A stretch of 64,000 nt of DNA, taken from assembly GCF_902833225.1 (NCBI RefSeq), contig NZ_CADFEI010000002.1:124001-188000 (forward strand), written 5' to 3'. Positions 22,240-31,481 of the stretch are shown here, piece after piece. Origin of the DNA: Burkholderia sp. BCC1644. Its GTDB lineage: Bacteria > Pseudomonadota > Gammaproteobacteria > Burkholderiales > Burkholderiaceae. Position 1 is the stretch's first letter. Each line of letters starts with the position of its first letter. The position numbers were made by a program, and so were the translations under genes. Below the pieces are notes generated by a model, which saw only the letters and a list, made by a program, of their open reading frames with translations, was not told the DNA's origin and searched no databases.

Positions 22240-23150
22240 TTCGCGTCCTCCTTGATGCGTCGCGCCTCGTCGCGCGCGGCCGATTCCTCTGCGTCGCTCA
22301 CCTCGTTCGGGCCAACCCGGACATAGTGGAAGAACCCGGCAAGCGCGGTCAGCGCGATGCCGGCAACCGCGAGCGGCTTCGCGATGCCCTTCCACAGCTT
22401 CACCATCGGGCTGATCGACGGGTTGTCGGGCAGCCCGTGGTACAGCGAGGGTTTGTCGGCGTGGTGCAGCACGTACATCACGTGCGTGCCGCCGACGCCC
22501 TGCGGGTCGTACAGCCCCGCATGCTCGAAGCCGCGCTCCTTCAGGTCCTCGATCCGCTCGGCCGCGTGCTGCTTCATGTCCTCCTTGGTGCCGAACACGA
22601 TCGCGCCCGTCGGGCAGGTCTTCACGCAGGCCGGTTCCTGGCCGACCGCGACGCGGTCGGAGCAGAGCGTGCACTTGTACGCGCGATGATCCTTCTTCGA
22701 GATCCGCGGAACGTTGAACGGGCAACCGGTCACGCAATAGCCGCAACCGATGCAGTTCTCCTCGTGGAAATCGACGATCCCGTTGTTGTACTGCACGATC
22801 GCGCCCGGCGACGGACACGCCTTCAGGCAGCCCGGATCCTCGCAGTGCATGCAGCCGTCCTTGCGGATCAGCCACTCGAGGTCGCCCGCCGGGTTCTCGT
22901 ATTCGGAGAACCGCATGACCGTCCACGAATGCTCGGTCAGGTCGGCCGGGTTGTCGTATACGCCGACGTTGGTGCCGACCTCGTCACGCAGGTCGTTCCA
23001 CTCCATGCATGCCGTCTGGCATGCCTTGCAGCCGATGCACTTCGATACGTCGATCAGCTTCGCGACGCTCCCGGTCACCGGTTCGCGCACCGTGGGCGGT
23101 GGCGTCGTGGTGGCCGAGACGCGCTTGATATCCAGCGATTGCAATGCCAT
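22236..23150 (-). CDS. fdoH: Formate dehydrogenase iron-sulfur (beta) subunit
   Basis: A 304-aa protein, ATG 23150, 10 bp after the fdoG stop. It carries four ferredoxin-type clusters of cysteines: [14 protein letters not shown] (38-51), [33 protein letters not shown] and [21 protein letters not shown], which bind four [4Fe-4S] clusters. A C-terminal membrane anchor ([18 protein letters not shown], about 259-276) precedes a charged tail, as in E. coli FdnH/FdoH. It relays electrons from the selenoenzyme subunit to cytochrome b. Confidence 0.95.
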   Translation of the reverse strand: MALQSLDIKRVSATTTPPPTVREPVTGSVAKLIDVSKCIGCKACQTACMEWNDLRDEVGTNVGVYDNPADLTEHSWTVMRFSEYENPAGDLEWLIRKDGCMHCEDPGCLKACPSPGAIVQYNNGIVDFHEENCIGCGYCVTGCPFNVPRISKKDHRAYKCTLCSDRVAVGQEPACVKTCPTGAIVFGTKEDMKQHAAERIEDLKERGFEHAGLYDPQGVGGTHVMYVLHHADKPSLYHGLPDNPSISPMVKLWKGIAKPLAVAGIALTALAGFFHYVRVGPNEVSDAEESAARDEARRIKEDAK

Positions 23151-23160
23151 CTCTTTCCCC

Positions 23161-26100
23161 TTACGCCTTTTCGACCTTCACCAGGAACGACTTGAATTCC
23201 GGTGTATAGGAGTTGCCGTCGCCCACGGACGGAGTCAGGGTATTGGCGAGATAGCCGGGCTTCGTCAGACCCTTGAAGCCCCAGTGCAACGGGACGCCGA
23301 CCGTCTGGACCTTCTTGCCGTCGACCGTCAGCGGCTTGATCCGCTTCGTGACGAGAGCGACCGCGATGATGTAGCCGCGCTTGGACGACACCTTCACGCG
23401 CTCGCCATGCGCGACGCCGACTTCCTTCGCGAGGTCTTCGCCGATCTCGACGAATTGCTCGGGCTGGATGATCGAGTTCAGCCGCGCATGCTTGGTCCAG
23501 TAATGGAAGTGCTCGGTCAGCCGGTACGTCGTCGCGGCGTGCGGGAACTCCGATGCCTGACCGAACGACGCGCGATCGTCCGGGAACACGCGGGCGGCCG
23601 GGTTGTTCAGCGCCAGCGGGTTGTTCGGGTGCAGCGGGTTCGTGCCGATCGGTGTTTCGAACGGCTCGTAGTGCTCGGGGAACGGACCTTCGTTCATCCC
23701 CGCGCGCGCGAAGAAGCGCGCGACACCTTCCGGATTCATGATGAACGGCCCCATCCCGTTCTCGGGCGCTTCGTCCGCCTTGAAGTCGGGGATGTCGGCA
23801 CCCTTCCACGCGCTGCCGTTCCAGCCGATCAGCTTGCGGGTCGGGTCGAACGGCTTGCCGGCGACGTCGCACGATGCACGGTTGTACAGGATCCGCCGGT
23901 TCGCCGGCCACGCCCACGCCCAGTTCAGCGTCTGGCCGATGCCGGTCGGGTCGGAGTTGTCGCGCCGTCCCATCTGGTTACCGGCCTGCGTCCATGCGCC
24001 GCAGAAGATCCAGCAGCCGCTCGCGGTCGTGCCGTCGTCCTTCAGCTGCGCGAACGCGGCGAGTTGCTCGCCCTTCTTCACGAGCGCCTTGGCCGGATCC
24101 TTCGGATCAGGCAGGTCGGCGAGCGCCTTTCCGTTGAACTCCATTGCAAGCTCTTCGGGCGTCGGGCTTTCCGGGTTCGAGTACGGCCAGGTCAGGTTGA
24201 CGATCGGATCCGGATACTTGCCGCCGTCCTTCTGGTACATCTTGCGCATGCGCAGGAACAGCCCCGACATGATCTCGAGGTCGCTCTTCGCCTCGCCCGG
24301 CGGCTCCGCGCCCTTCCAGTGCCACTGCAGCACGCGGCTCGAACTCACGAGCGAGCCGTTTTCCTCCGCGAAGCAGGTGGTCGGCAGACGGAACACCTCG
24401 GTCTGGATCTTCGACGCATCGACGTCGTTGTAGTCGCCGTGATGCTTCCAGAATTCGGACGTCTCGGTCGCGAGCGGATCCATGATCACGAGCCACTTCA
24501 GCTTCGCGAGGCCCGCCGCCGTCTTCAGCTTCGACGGCGCCGCCGCGAGCGGGTTGAAGCCCTGGCAGATGTAGCCGTTCATCTTGCCGGCATTCATCAG
24601 CTCGATCGCCTGCAGCAGGTCGTACTGCTTGTCCAGCTTCGGCAGGTAGTCGTAGGCCCAGTTGTTCTCGGCGGTCGCGGCATCACCCCACCACGACTTC
24701 ATGAAGCTGACGTGGAAGGCCTTGTAGTTCTTCCAGTAGCTCAACTGGTTCGGCCGCAGCGGCAGTTGCACGCGCTTCTTGATGTAGCCGTCGAAATCCT
24801 GCTCGGACTGCATCGGCAGCGTCATGTAGCCCGGCAGCAGGTTCGACATCAGCCCGAGGTCGGTCAACCCCTGGATGTTCGAGTGCCCGCGCAGCGCGTT
24901 CATCCCGCCGCCGGCGATGCCGATGTTGCCGAGCAGCAGCTGCACCATCGCGCCGGTGCGGATGATCTGCGCGCCGATCGAGTGGTGGGTCCAGCCGAGC
25001 GCGTACAGCACCGTGCCGGCGCGGCCGGGAACGGCCGTGGTCGCGAGCATCTCGCACACCTTCAGGAATTTCTCCTTCGGCGTGCCGCAGACCTGCTGGA
25101 CCATGTCCGCCGTATAGCGCGCGTAGTGCTGCTTCAGCAGGTTGTACACGCAACGCGGATGCTGCAGCGTCGGGTCGACCTTCACGAAGCCGTCGTCGCC
25201 GCGCTCGTAGTCCCAGCTCGATTTGTCGGGGTACGCGTGCTTCTCCGCGTCATAGCCGGAATAGATGCCGTCGTTGAACGCGAAATCCTCGCGCACGATG
25301 AACGAGAAGTCCGTGTAGTTCTTCACGTACTCGTGCTGGATCTTGTCGTTCGTCAGCAGATAGTTGATGACGCCGCCCAGGAAGACGATGTCGGTACCGG
25401 TGCGGATCGGCGCGTAGTAATCGGCCACCGAGGCCGTACGCGTAAAGCGCGGGTCGACGACGATCAGCCGCGCCTTGCGGTGCGCCTTCGCCTCCGTTAC
25501 CCACTTGAAACCGCACGGATGGGCCTCGGCTGCATTGCCGCCCATCACGAGAATCACGTCCGCGTTCTTGATGTCGACCCAATGGTTCGTCATCGCTCCA
25601 CGGCCAAACGTCGGGGCAAGACCTGCCACCGTCGGGCCATGTCAGACACGCGCCTGATTGTCGAATGCGAGCATCCCGAGACTGCGGATGGTCTTGTGCG
25701 TCAGGTAGCCGACCTCGTTGCTGCCCGCCGATGCGGCCAGCATGCCGGTCGTCAGCCAGCGGTTGACCTTCGCACCGTCTTCAGCCGTCTCGACGAAGTT
25801 CGCGTCGCGGTCGGCCTTCATCAGCTTCGCGATGCGGTCGAGCGCGTCGTTCCACGAGATCGGTTCCCACTTGTCCGAGCCGGGCGCGCGATACTCGGGG
25901 TGCGTCAGGCGGTTCGGGCTGTGGATGAAGTCGATCAGGCTCGCGCCCTTCGGGCACAGCGTGCCGCGATTGACGGGATGGTCGGGATCGCCCTCGATGT
26001 GGATGATGCTCGGCTGGGCGTTTTTCGCGCCGTCGCCGAGGCTGTACATCAGGATGCCGCAACCCACTGAACAGTAAGGACAGGTGTTGCGCGTTTCGAC

Positions 26101-26232
26101 TGTGCGCGCCAGCTTGTACTGTCGGACTTCGGCGAGCGCTTCGGACGGAGAGAAGCCCATCAGGGCTAGACTCGATCCGGCAAGCGACGTAGCCGTCACC
26201 TTCAGGAACTGGCGCCGGGACATTTGTAGCAT
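23161..26232 (-). CDS. fdoG: Formate dehydrogenase selenocysteine (alpha) subunit, UGA read as Sec
   Basis: Two open frames in the same phase are separated only by TGA at complement 25642-25644. Joined, they give 1023 aa, the length of E. coli FdnG/FdoG. The start is ATG 26232 ([20 protein letters not shown]), with the twin-arginine export motif SRRQFLK at residues 5-11. Cys51, Cys54, Cys58 and Cys93 bind a [4Fe-4S] cluster. The stop codon falls at residue 197 within [16 protein letters not shown], the exact site of Sec196 in E. coli FdnG, and is followed by a SECIS hairpin. The rest is the molybdopterin (bis-MGD) oxidoreductase fold. It oxidises formate to CO2 in the periplasm. A pipeline that stops at UGA would wrongly split it. 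Confidence 0.96.
25604..25644 (-). promoter_or_regulatory. bSECIS element of fdoG
   Basis: Immediately 3' of the UGA (25642-25644) the message folds into a hairpin. Its apex, complement of 25615-25627, is GGCAGGUCUUGCC: a 4-bp stem with loop GGUCU. The E. coli fdhF/fdnG SECIS apex carries the same GCAGGUCU core recognised by SelB. The distance of about 17 bases from UGA to the apex is normal for bacteria. Confidence 0.9.
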
Positions 26233-26275
26233 GGCTGGTCTCGGCGTTATTGTGGGGGTGGGGAAACTGAAAGGA

Positions 26276-26281
26276 ATTATA
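26276..26281 (-). promoter_or_regulatory. Candidate -10 box of the fdo-sel operon
   Basis: A perfect TATAAT on the minus strand, 44 bases before the fdoG start. A -35 box is poor (TTCGAA-like at 19 bp, CGAACA at 17 bp), so an activator may be needed. Evidence is limited to the hexamer and its position. Confidence 0.45.
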
Positions 26282-26374
26282 GACAGTTCGCGCAACTATG
26301 TTCGAATCCTCGGATCAATACTGAATTGTCTGATTACCAACGATGATCCGCGTTCCGCGCGCAACCGAACCGTC

Positions 26375-27313
26375 ATGAAACGACAGATCACTTCCGAAGC
26401 AACCCGCCTTGCCCAGCAACAGGCCAACTGGGCCCTCAACGCGTTCAAGCGTTTCTCGTCCGACCGCTGCTCCGCGATGGCCGCGGGCATCGCGTTTTTC
26501 TCCGCGTTCTCGCTCGCGCCGATGCTCGTGATGGTGATCGCGGTGGCCGGCTGGTTCTACGGCGACGATGCCGCGCGCGGCCAGGTATTCGAGCAGGCGC
26601 ACCAGCTGATCGGCGACGACGCGGCGGCCAGCATCCAGACGATCGTGCAGAACGCGCACCGCGCGGGCGAGCGCGGCGGCCTGGCCACCCTGATCTCGTT
26701 CGCCGCGCTCGCCATCGGCGCGTCGGCCACGTTCGCGTCGCTCAGCGCCGCGCTCAGCGTGATCTGGCCGGCTACCGAGAACCGCTGGTCGAGCATGCTC
26801 GGGCTCGTGCGCGTGCGGCTGATCTCGTTCGGGCTCGTGCTCGGCGTCGCGTTCCTGCTGATCGTATCGCTCGTGCTCGACACCGCGATCACGTTCGTCG
26901 GCACCTGGCTGCTCGGCAATTCGCCGTATGTGATCGTCACGAACCTCGTGCAGTTCTTCGTCGGCATCGCCGTGCTCGCGGCTGCGTTCGCGTCGTTGAT
27001 GAAGTTCCTGCCCGATGCGCGCGTCGCGTGGCGCGACGCCGCGGTCGGCGGCGTCGTGTCCGCGATCCTGTTCTCCGGCGGCAAGAAGCTGTTCGCGCTG
27101 TACCTCGCGCACGCGGGCACGGCCAGCGCATTCGGCGCGGCCGGATCGTTCGCGGTCCTGCTGATGTGGCTGTACTTCTCCGCGATCGTGCTGCTGCTCG
27201 GCGCGGAATTCGCGGCGGCGCGCGGCAACGCGCATCAGCCGGCAGGCGCCGCGCCGGCTGCGTCCGCCCAGCCACGACCCGGCCCCGGCAACGACCGCAT
27301 GCGCGGCGACTGA
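26375..27313 (+). CDS. YihY/BrkB-family inner-membrane protein
   Basis: A 312-aa protein from ATG 26375 (MKRQITSEATRL); the longer frame from 26084 would lie antisense inside fdoG. Six hydrophobic helices are visible, beginning with AMAAGIAFFSAFSLAPMLVMVIAVAGWFYG and ending with SFAVLLMWLYFSAIVLLLGAEF, the latter being the family's characteristic GAEF/GAE ending. The YihY family was once called ribonuclease BN or BrkB; its function is unsettled, probably transport or envelope maintenance. The tail is Ala/Pro-rich and soluble. It diverges from fdoG. Confidence 0.85.
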   Translation: MKRQITSEATRLAQQQANWALNAFKRFSSDRCSAMAAGIAFFSAFSLAPMLVMVIAVAGWFYGDDAARGQVFEQAHQLIGDDAAASIQTIVQNAHRAGERGGLATLISFAALAIGASATFASLSAALSVIWPATENRWSSMLGLVRVRLISFGLVLGVAFLLIVSLVLDTAITFVGTWLLGNSPYVIVTNLVQFFVGIAVLAAAFASLMKFLPDARVAWRDAAVGGVVSAILFSGGKKLFALYLAHAGTASAFGAAGSFAVLLMWLYFSAIVLLLGAEFAAARGNAHQPAGAAPAASAQPRPGPGNDRMRGD

Positions 27314-27706
27314 TTTTCCCTGCCGCAAGCCCCCGGCACACCCGCCCGCCCCTTTGCAACCATGCTGTCCGCCGCGTATTTGCGCGGCGTTGACACGCAC
27401 CTTGCGTGCCCGCACGGACATTGTCGCAACGGCAAACGTTTGCACACCCCCGTTTCCATGACGGAACCCGGCGAAACCGGCAACCTGCCGTCCGGCGCAT
27501 CAACTTTTGAAATAATCGCGGCGCAGCAAATGTCAACTATTTCAAAAACAGGAACAGTCGTTGATGTGCTTGATATATATAGACTTTTTCACGCTGTTAC
27601 CTTTTCGAGACACTTTATTTTTTAAGCTTTCTTGCGTCTATGGCACTGAGCTATTCTCCAATCCGCAACAAATAACGATGAATCACTTGCGTGGAGAAAC
27701 TCAACG
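27314..27706 (+). other. Intergenic region and 5' leader of the porin gene
   Basis: There is no gene here. A short GC hairpin (GCCGCG, loop TATTTG, CGCGGC; 27371-27388) follows the yihY-family gene without a U-tract. From about 27500 the sequence becomes AT-rich, as expected for a strong promoter and untranslated leader of a porin, but I could not place a convincing -35/-10 pair. The porin ribosome site GGAGA lies near 27692. Confidence 0.5.
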
Positions 27707-28864
27707 ATGAAGAAACTCGCTCTCTCGACCCTCTCGCTCGCCCTGCTGGGCGCCGCTGGTGCTGCCCATGCTCAATCGAGCGTGACGCTGTACGGCGTGA
27801 TCGACACGTCGATCGCTTGGGTGCACGGCAATGACGGCCAGTCCAACAACTCGGTCCAAATGCTGTCGGGCAACCTGCAAGGTAGCCGCTTCGGCCTGAA
27901 GGGTGCAGAAGACCTCGGCGGTGGCCTGAAGGCGATCTTCCAGTTGGAAAACGGTTTTGATCCGGGCACCGGCAAGCTGAACCAGGGTGGTCGCATGTTC
28001 GGCCGTCAGGCATTCGTCGGCCTCGAAAGCAGCCAGTACGGCACGCTGACGCTCGGCCGCCAGTACGACCCGCTGGTCGACCTGGTCCAGGCAGTCACGG
28101 CTGACAACTACTTCGGCAGCACGTTCGCCACGCCGGGTGACGTCGACAACAACGACAACAGCCTGCGCGTCAGCAACGCAATCAAGTACACGTCGCCGGT
28201 GATCGCTGGCTTCCAGGCTGAAGGCATGTACGCCCTCGGCGGCGTCGCAGGCAAGACGGGCGCAGGCCAGACGTGGTCGGTCGCAGCTGCCTACAACAAC
28301 GGCCCGGTCGGCGTTGCGGCAGGCTACTTCTACGCGAACAACCCGTCGCCGACGACCGCCGGCCTCCGTTCGGGCTGGGGTTCGACGACGTCGGACAACA
28401 TCGTCGACGGCCCGATCAACTCGGGTTACGTGACGGCGAAGTCGATCGCGATCGCACAGGTTGCAGGTCAGTACGTGATCGGCCCGGTCACGGTCGGCCT
28501 CGGCTACAGCAACGCGCAATACAAGCCGGACGCATCGTCGGGCTTCGGTTCGACCGAGAAGTACAACACGGGCCGCGGCTTCGTGACGTACCAGGTCACG
28601 GCACCGCTGCTGCTGGGTCTCGGCTACTCGTACACGAAGTCGAGCGGCGACACGACCGCGAAGTACCACCAGGTTTCGCTGGGCGCGGACTACTCGCTGT
28701 CGAAGCGCACGGACGTCTACCTGGTCGGCGCATACCAGCACGCCAGCGGCACGCAGCTCGTCGACGGCGTTCAACAGAACGCGCAAGCTTCGATCGGCTC
28801 GTACGGCTTCGCCGGCAAGAGCTCGGCCGAAATGGTCGCGCTCGGCCTGCGTCACAAGTTCTAA
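27707..28864 (+). CDS. Gram-negative trimeric porin (Burkholderia OpcP/Omp38 type)
   Basis: A 385-aa outer-membrane protein. ATG 27707 follows GGAGA. The signal peptide MKKLALSTLSLALLGAAGAAHA is cut before Q23. The mature start QSSVTLYGVIDTSIAWV is typical of beta-proteobacterial porins; strands alternate with loops (GSRFGLKGAEDLGGGLKAIF, FVGLESSQYGTLTLGRQYDP), and the chain ends in Phe (LGLRHKF), the BAM recognition signal. A 16-stranded barrel is expected. It gives general diffusion of small solutes. Codon use is strongly biased toward optimal codons, which fits high expression. A strong terminator follows. Confidence 0.93.
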   Translation: MKKLALSTLSLALLGAAGAAHAQSSVTLYGVIDTSIAWVHGNDGQSNNSVQMLSGNLQGSRFGLKGAEDLGGGLKAIFQLENGFDPGTGKLNQGGRMFGRQAFVGLESSQYGTLTLGRQYDPLVDLVQAVTADNYFGSTFATPGDVDNNDNSLRVSNAIKYTSPVIAGFQAEGMYALGGVAGKTGAGQTWSVAAAYNNGPVGVAAGYFYANNPSPTTAGLRSGWGSTTSDNIVDGPINSGYVTAKSIAIAQVAGQYVIGPVTVGLGYSNAQYKPDASSGFGSTEKYNTGRGFVTYQVTAPLLLGLGYSYTKSSGDTTAKYHQVSLGADYSLSKRTDVYLVGAYQHASGTQLVDGVQQNAQASIGSYGFAGKSSAEMVALGLRHKF

Positions 28865-28916
28865 GAAGTACGTTTCCGGCGTGCATGGCGTCTCCGACGC
28901 CTTGCCGCCGACCTGG

Positions 28917-28955
28917 AAAGCCAGTCCCGGTTTCGGCCGCGACTGGCTTTTTTTT
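28917..28955 (+). terminator. Rho-independent terminator of the porin gene
   Basis: Arms AAAGCCAGTC (28917-28926) and GACTGGCTTT (28941-28950) form a 10-bp stem, followed by an unbroken T-run to 28955. It lies 53 bp after the porin stop. The rest of the gap to 29250 holds no gene I can support. Confidence 0.9.
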
Positions 28956-29250
28956 CGTCCGTCTCCCGCGTGCCGGCGGCGCCTGCACGGGCCGGCACCC
29001 CGAACCCAAGCCCGATGCATGCCGACCGCACGGCAGCGGCGCCTGGCGGCTGCAAAGCGCCGGGAACACCGTTTGCGGATAGCCGCGCAGGTCGCCATCC
29101 GTTAGCCGAGCGACTAGTATCCCCACTGCCGGCCCCGCTCGTCCGGTGCGATGGCGATGTGCCGCGGCGTGTCGATTTCGGCAACCGTCGTCCGTCGTAT
29201 CGATGGCGGCCCGGGTTCGCACGTCGCCCCATTCACACAGGAGATGCGTC

Positions 29251-29724
29251 ATGACGATTCAGAAGATCACGCCTTTTCTCTGGTATTCGACGGAAGCCGA
29301 AGAAGCAGCGGCCTTCTACGCAGGCATCTTTCCGGATTCGCGCGTCGTGCGCGTCACGGCGGTGCCCGGCACCGACGGCACGCGAATGGTCGAATTCGAG
29401 CTGTTCGGCCAGCCGTTCTTCGCGATGAGCCACCCGCGCACGGAGACGTTCAATCATGCGATCTCGCTGCTGGTCAGTTGCGCCAGCCAGGCGGAACTCG
29501 ACCGCTACTGGAACGCGCTGCTCGACAACGGCGGCACGGCCGACGCCTGCGGATGGCTGAGGGACCGCTATGGCGTGTCGTGGCAGATCGTTCCGGAAGC
29601 GCTCATCCCGATGATGACCGACCGCGACCCGGTCAAGGCGGCGCGCGTGGCCGCGGCGATGATGCAGATGGTCAAGTTCGACGACGCCGCACTGAAGGCC
29701 GCCTTCGCGGGCACGGCGGGCTGA
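29251..29724 (+). CDS. VOC-superfamily protein (PhnB/3-demethylubiquinone methyltransferase-like fold)
   Basis: A 157-aa protein; ATG 29251 with AGGAG 8 bp upstream. The opening ITPFLWYSTEAEEAAAFYAGIFPDS and the middle FNHAISLLVSCASQAELDRYWNAL are hallmarks of the VOC-fold family often labelled PhnB-like or 3-demethylubiquinone-9 3-methyltransferase domain protein. WLRDRYGVSWQIVP precedes the conserved end. Members are usually dimers; substrate is unknown. It stands alone between the porin terminator and the convergent aadA-like gene. Confidence 0.85.
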   Translation: MTIQKITPFLWYSTEAEEAAAFYAGIFPDSRVVRVTAVPGTDGTRMVEFELFGQPFFAMSHPRTETFNHAISLLVSCASQAELDRYWNALLDNGGTADACGWLRDRYGVSWQIVPEALIPMMTDRDPVKAARVAAAMMQMVKFDDAALKAAFAGTAG

Positions 29725-29784
29725 CGACGCACGTCGCGCTGCGCATGCATGACCGCGCGCCGATCACGCGCCCGGTATCCGCCG

Positions 29785-30576
29785 CTACGCCCGCAGCATC
29801 GATTCGACGGTTCGCCGCGCGTAGCCGATGAAGGCGGCGAGCGGCTCGCCGGACAGGATTGCCGCGCCCGCGTCGCCATCCAGATAGGCGTCGCGCGCGG
29901 CTGCCACCACCGGCCGATGCGCGTGAGGCAGACGCGCCAGCACCCATGCCGCGGCGACGTCCTTGGGTGCAATCGTGCCGGTCGCGGCGCTGTACCAGAT
30001 GCGCGCGAGCGCGAGCACCACGTTGCACTCGTCGCCGCGCCAGTCCGGTTCGGCGTTCCATTGCGCAACGGTCGCGAGCAGCGCGACGACGAAATCGCGC
30101 GCGGGCACCGGCTCGAACAGCGCGGACGCAGGCAGCCCGAACAACGCGATGCTGTGCTGCCGCGCCTTCGTCAACAGGATGGCCAGATCGTGATCGACGA
30201 GCGGCGGTTCGACGATGCCCACCTCGAGATCGCGGCGCAGCCACTCGCCGAACTGCAGTTCGCGCCGCGCCGGATGACGCCACGGCATCACGTCGCCGTG
30301 CGCGACGACGGTGATCTCCAGTGCGCGCATGCCGCCTGCACCACCCGGCGGCGCCGACACGGCGAGCAGATCGCGCATCAACGCATGCCGCACCGCTTCG
30401 TCGGGTCGCGCCGTCACCGTCACCAGCAAGTCGATGTCGCTGCGCGGTTTCAATCCGCCGTCGAGCGCCGATCCGAACAGGTGGATGGCTTCCAGCGTCG
30501 CGCCGAAATGCCGCTCGATTGCAGTGCGTGCGGCAGCGACCTGTACGGCGATTTCGTCCGGGATGAATTCAGTCAC
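29785..30576 (-). CDS. aadA: AadA-type aminoglycoside 3''/9-O-nucleotidyltransferase
   Basis: A 263-aa protein starting at GTG 30576. The nucleotidyltransferase core is GSALDGGLKPRSDIDLLV (35-52) with Asp47 and Asp49 as metal ligands. Residues known to matter in Salmonella AadA occur at identical numbers: Glu87 (catalytic base), Trp112, Trp173, Asp178 and Asp182. Blocks such as RRELQFGEW, DLAILLTKARQHS, GDECNVVLALARIWYS and IAPKDVAAAW match AadA closely. The enzyme adenylylates streptomycin (3'') and spectinomycin (9). The gene is not flanked by integron attC-like sequence or insertion elements and its GC content looks native, so it appears to be a resident chromosomal gene. Whether it confers measurable resistance cannot be told from sequence. 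Confidence 0.88.
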   Translation of the reverse strand: MTEFIPDEIAVQVAAARTAIERHFGATLEAIHLFGSALDGGLKPRSDIDLLVTVTARPDEAVRHALMRDLLAVSAPPGGAGGMRALEITVVAHGDVMPWRHPARRELQFGEWLRRDLEVGIVEPPLVDHDLAILLTKARQHSIALFGLPASALFEPVPARDFVVALLATVAQWNAEPDWRGDECNVVLALARIWYSAATGTIAPKDVAAAWVLARLPHAHRPVVAAARDAYLDGDAGAAILSGEPLAAFIGYARRTVESMLRA

Positions 30577-30785
30577 GACGGCGGGCCTTGCGATGAACAG
30601 GCAACGGGCGTCGCGGGCGCGACGCGTGCGCCGGGCTGCGGCGGAACCGCGTCCCGCGCAACTGCGGTTTGCAGTTCACCGTTCGGCATCGCGCATGGAC
30701 GGCATGCGATGCGTTGCACCTCGCGCGTCGTGCTGCCCAGCGTCGCCGCACTGCCGCTTCGCTGCCGCGCGATTTGCGCGGCGCA

Positions 30786-30820
30786 ATAAAAATCCCCGCA
30801 CGCTTTCGCGTACGGGGATC
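30786..30820 (-). terminator. Rho-independent terminator of the H1/HU-like gene
   Basis: On the minus strand a stem ATCCCCGTACGC / GCGTGCGGGGAT with a GAAA tetraloop (one G-T pair) is followed by TTTTATT. It lies about 50 bp beyond the stop at 30872. Confidence 0.85.
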
Positions 30821-30871
30821 GCAGGACTCCGCAACGGCTGCCGACATGTATTCGGCAGTCGTTGCGCGGCA

Positions 30872-31321
30872 TTACGCTGCCGCGTCCTTCAGCTTCTTCA
30901 GCGCACGTGCCTTCACGCGCACGCTGGCCGGCTTCGCCGGGAACCAACGCTCTTCGCCCGAGAACGGATCCTTGCCGAAGCGCTTCTTCTTCGCCGGCAC
31001 GACTTGTGCCGTGATCTTCAGCAGACCCGGCAGCGTGAATTCGCCTGCGCCCTTCTTGTGGACCGAGCCCAGCACGACGTTCTCGAGTGCGGCGAGCACT
31101 GCCTTGACCGCCTTCACTTCGACAGCTGCGCGCTCAGCGATGTGCGTTGCGAGCGATGCCTTCGTGAACTTGTCCTTCAGCGGCGTCGGAGCAGCCGGTG
31201 CTGCCTTCGCGACAGCCTTCTTGGCCACTACTTTCTTCGCGGGCGCAGCCTTTTTTGCAGCCACTTTCTTGGTGGCCGGTGCGGCAGCCTTCTTGGCCAC
31301 CTTTTTTGCGGAAGTCGCCAT
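30872..31321 (-). CDS. HU-family DNA-binding protein with histone H1-like Lys/Ala tail
   Basis: A 149-aa protein. ATG 31321 (MATSAKKVAKKAAAP) is chosen because AGGAGA lies 5-10 bp upstream; a longer form from 31354 lacks this. Residues 1-45 are built almost wholly of Lys, Ala, Val and Pro in KKxAxxK repeats, like the tail of eukaryotic histone H1 and bacterial H1 homologues. Residues about 46-149 form an HU/IHF-like domain (SLATHIAERAAVEVKAVKAVLAALENVV, then a basic arm KKRFGKDPFSGEERWFPAK). It is a nucleoid protein; the tail probably adds non-specific DNA binding. It has its own terminator. Confidence 0.88.
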   Translation of the reverse strand: MATSAKKVAKKAAAPATKKVAAKKAAPAKKVVAKKAVAKAAPAAPTPLKDKFTKASLATHIAERAAVEVKAVKAVLAALENVVLGSVHKKGAGEFTLPGLLKITAQVVPAKKKRFGKDPFSGEERWFPAKPASVRVKARALKKLKDAAA

Positions 31322-31481
31322 GTTTCTCCTACCAGGTGTGGTCGTTGGATACACGAAGCGTGCAACGCGCGCGCTTCAACGCCGGATTCTACAAGCGCCT
31401 TGACGCTTCGTGCAGTACTTTTATGCGTTTTCGCGGGGTTTCCCGCAGGTTTTGTTGCGCGCGACCGACTTCATCGGCGCT

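Noticed and set aside
22750-26070. 1106-codon plus-strand frame opposite fdoG/fdoH
   Set aside because: It overlaps unmistakable formate dehydrogenase genes on the other strand and has mirror-image codon composition.
25642-26295. fdoG as a pseudogene broken by a stop codon
   Set aside because: The stop is UGA at the exact selenocysteine site, a SECIS hairpin follows, and selA, selB and selC are adjacent.
27390-27418. TTGACA at 27390 as the -35 of the porin promoter
   Set aside because: No -10-like hexamer at 16-18 bp spacing (sequence there is CACGGA), and it lies about 290 bp from the gene.
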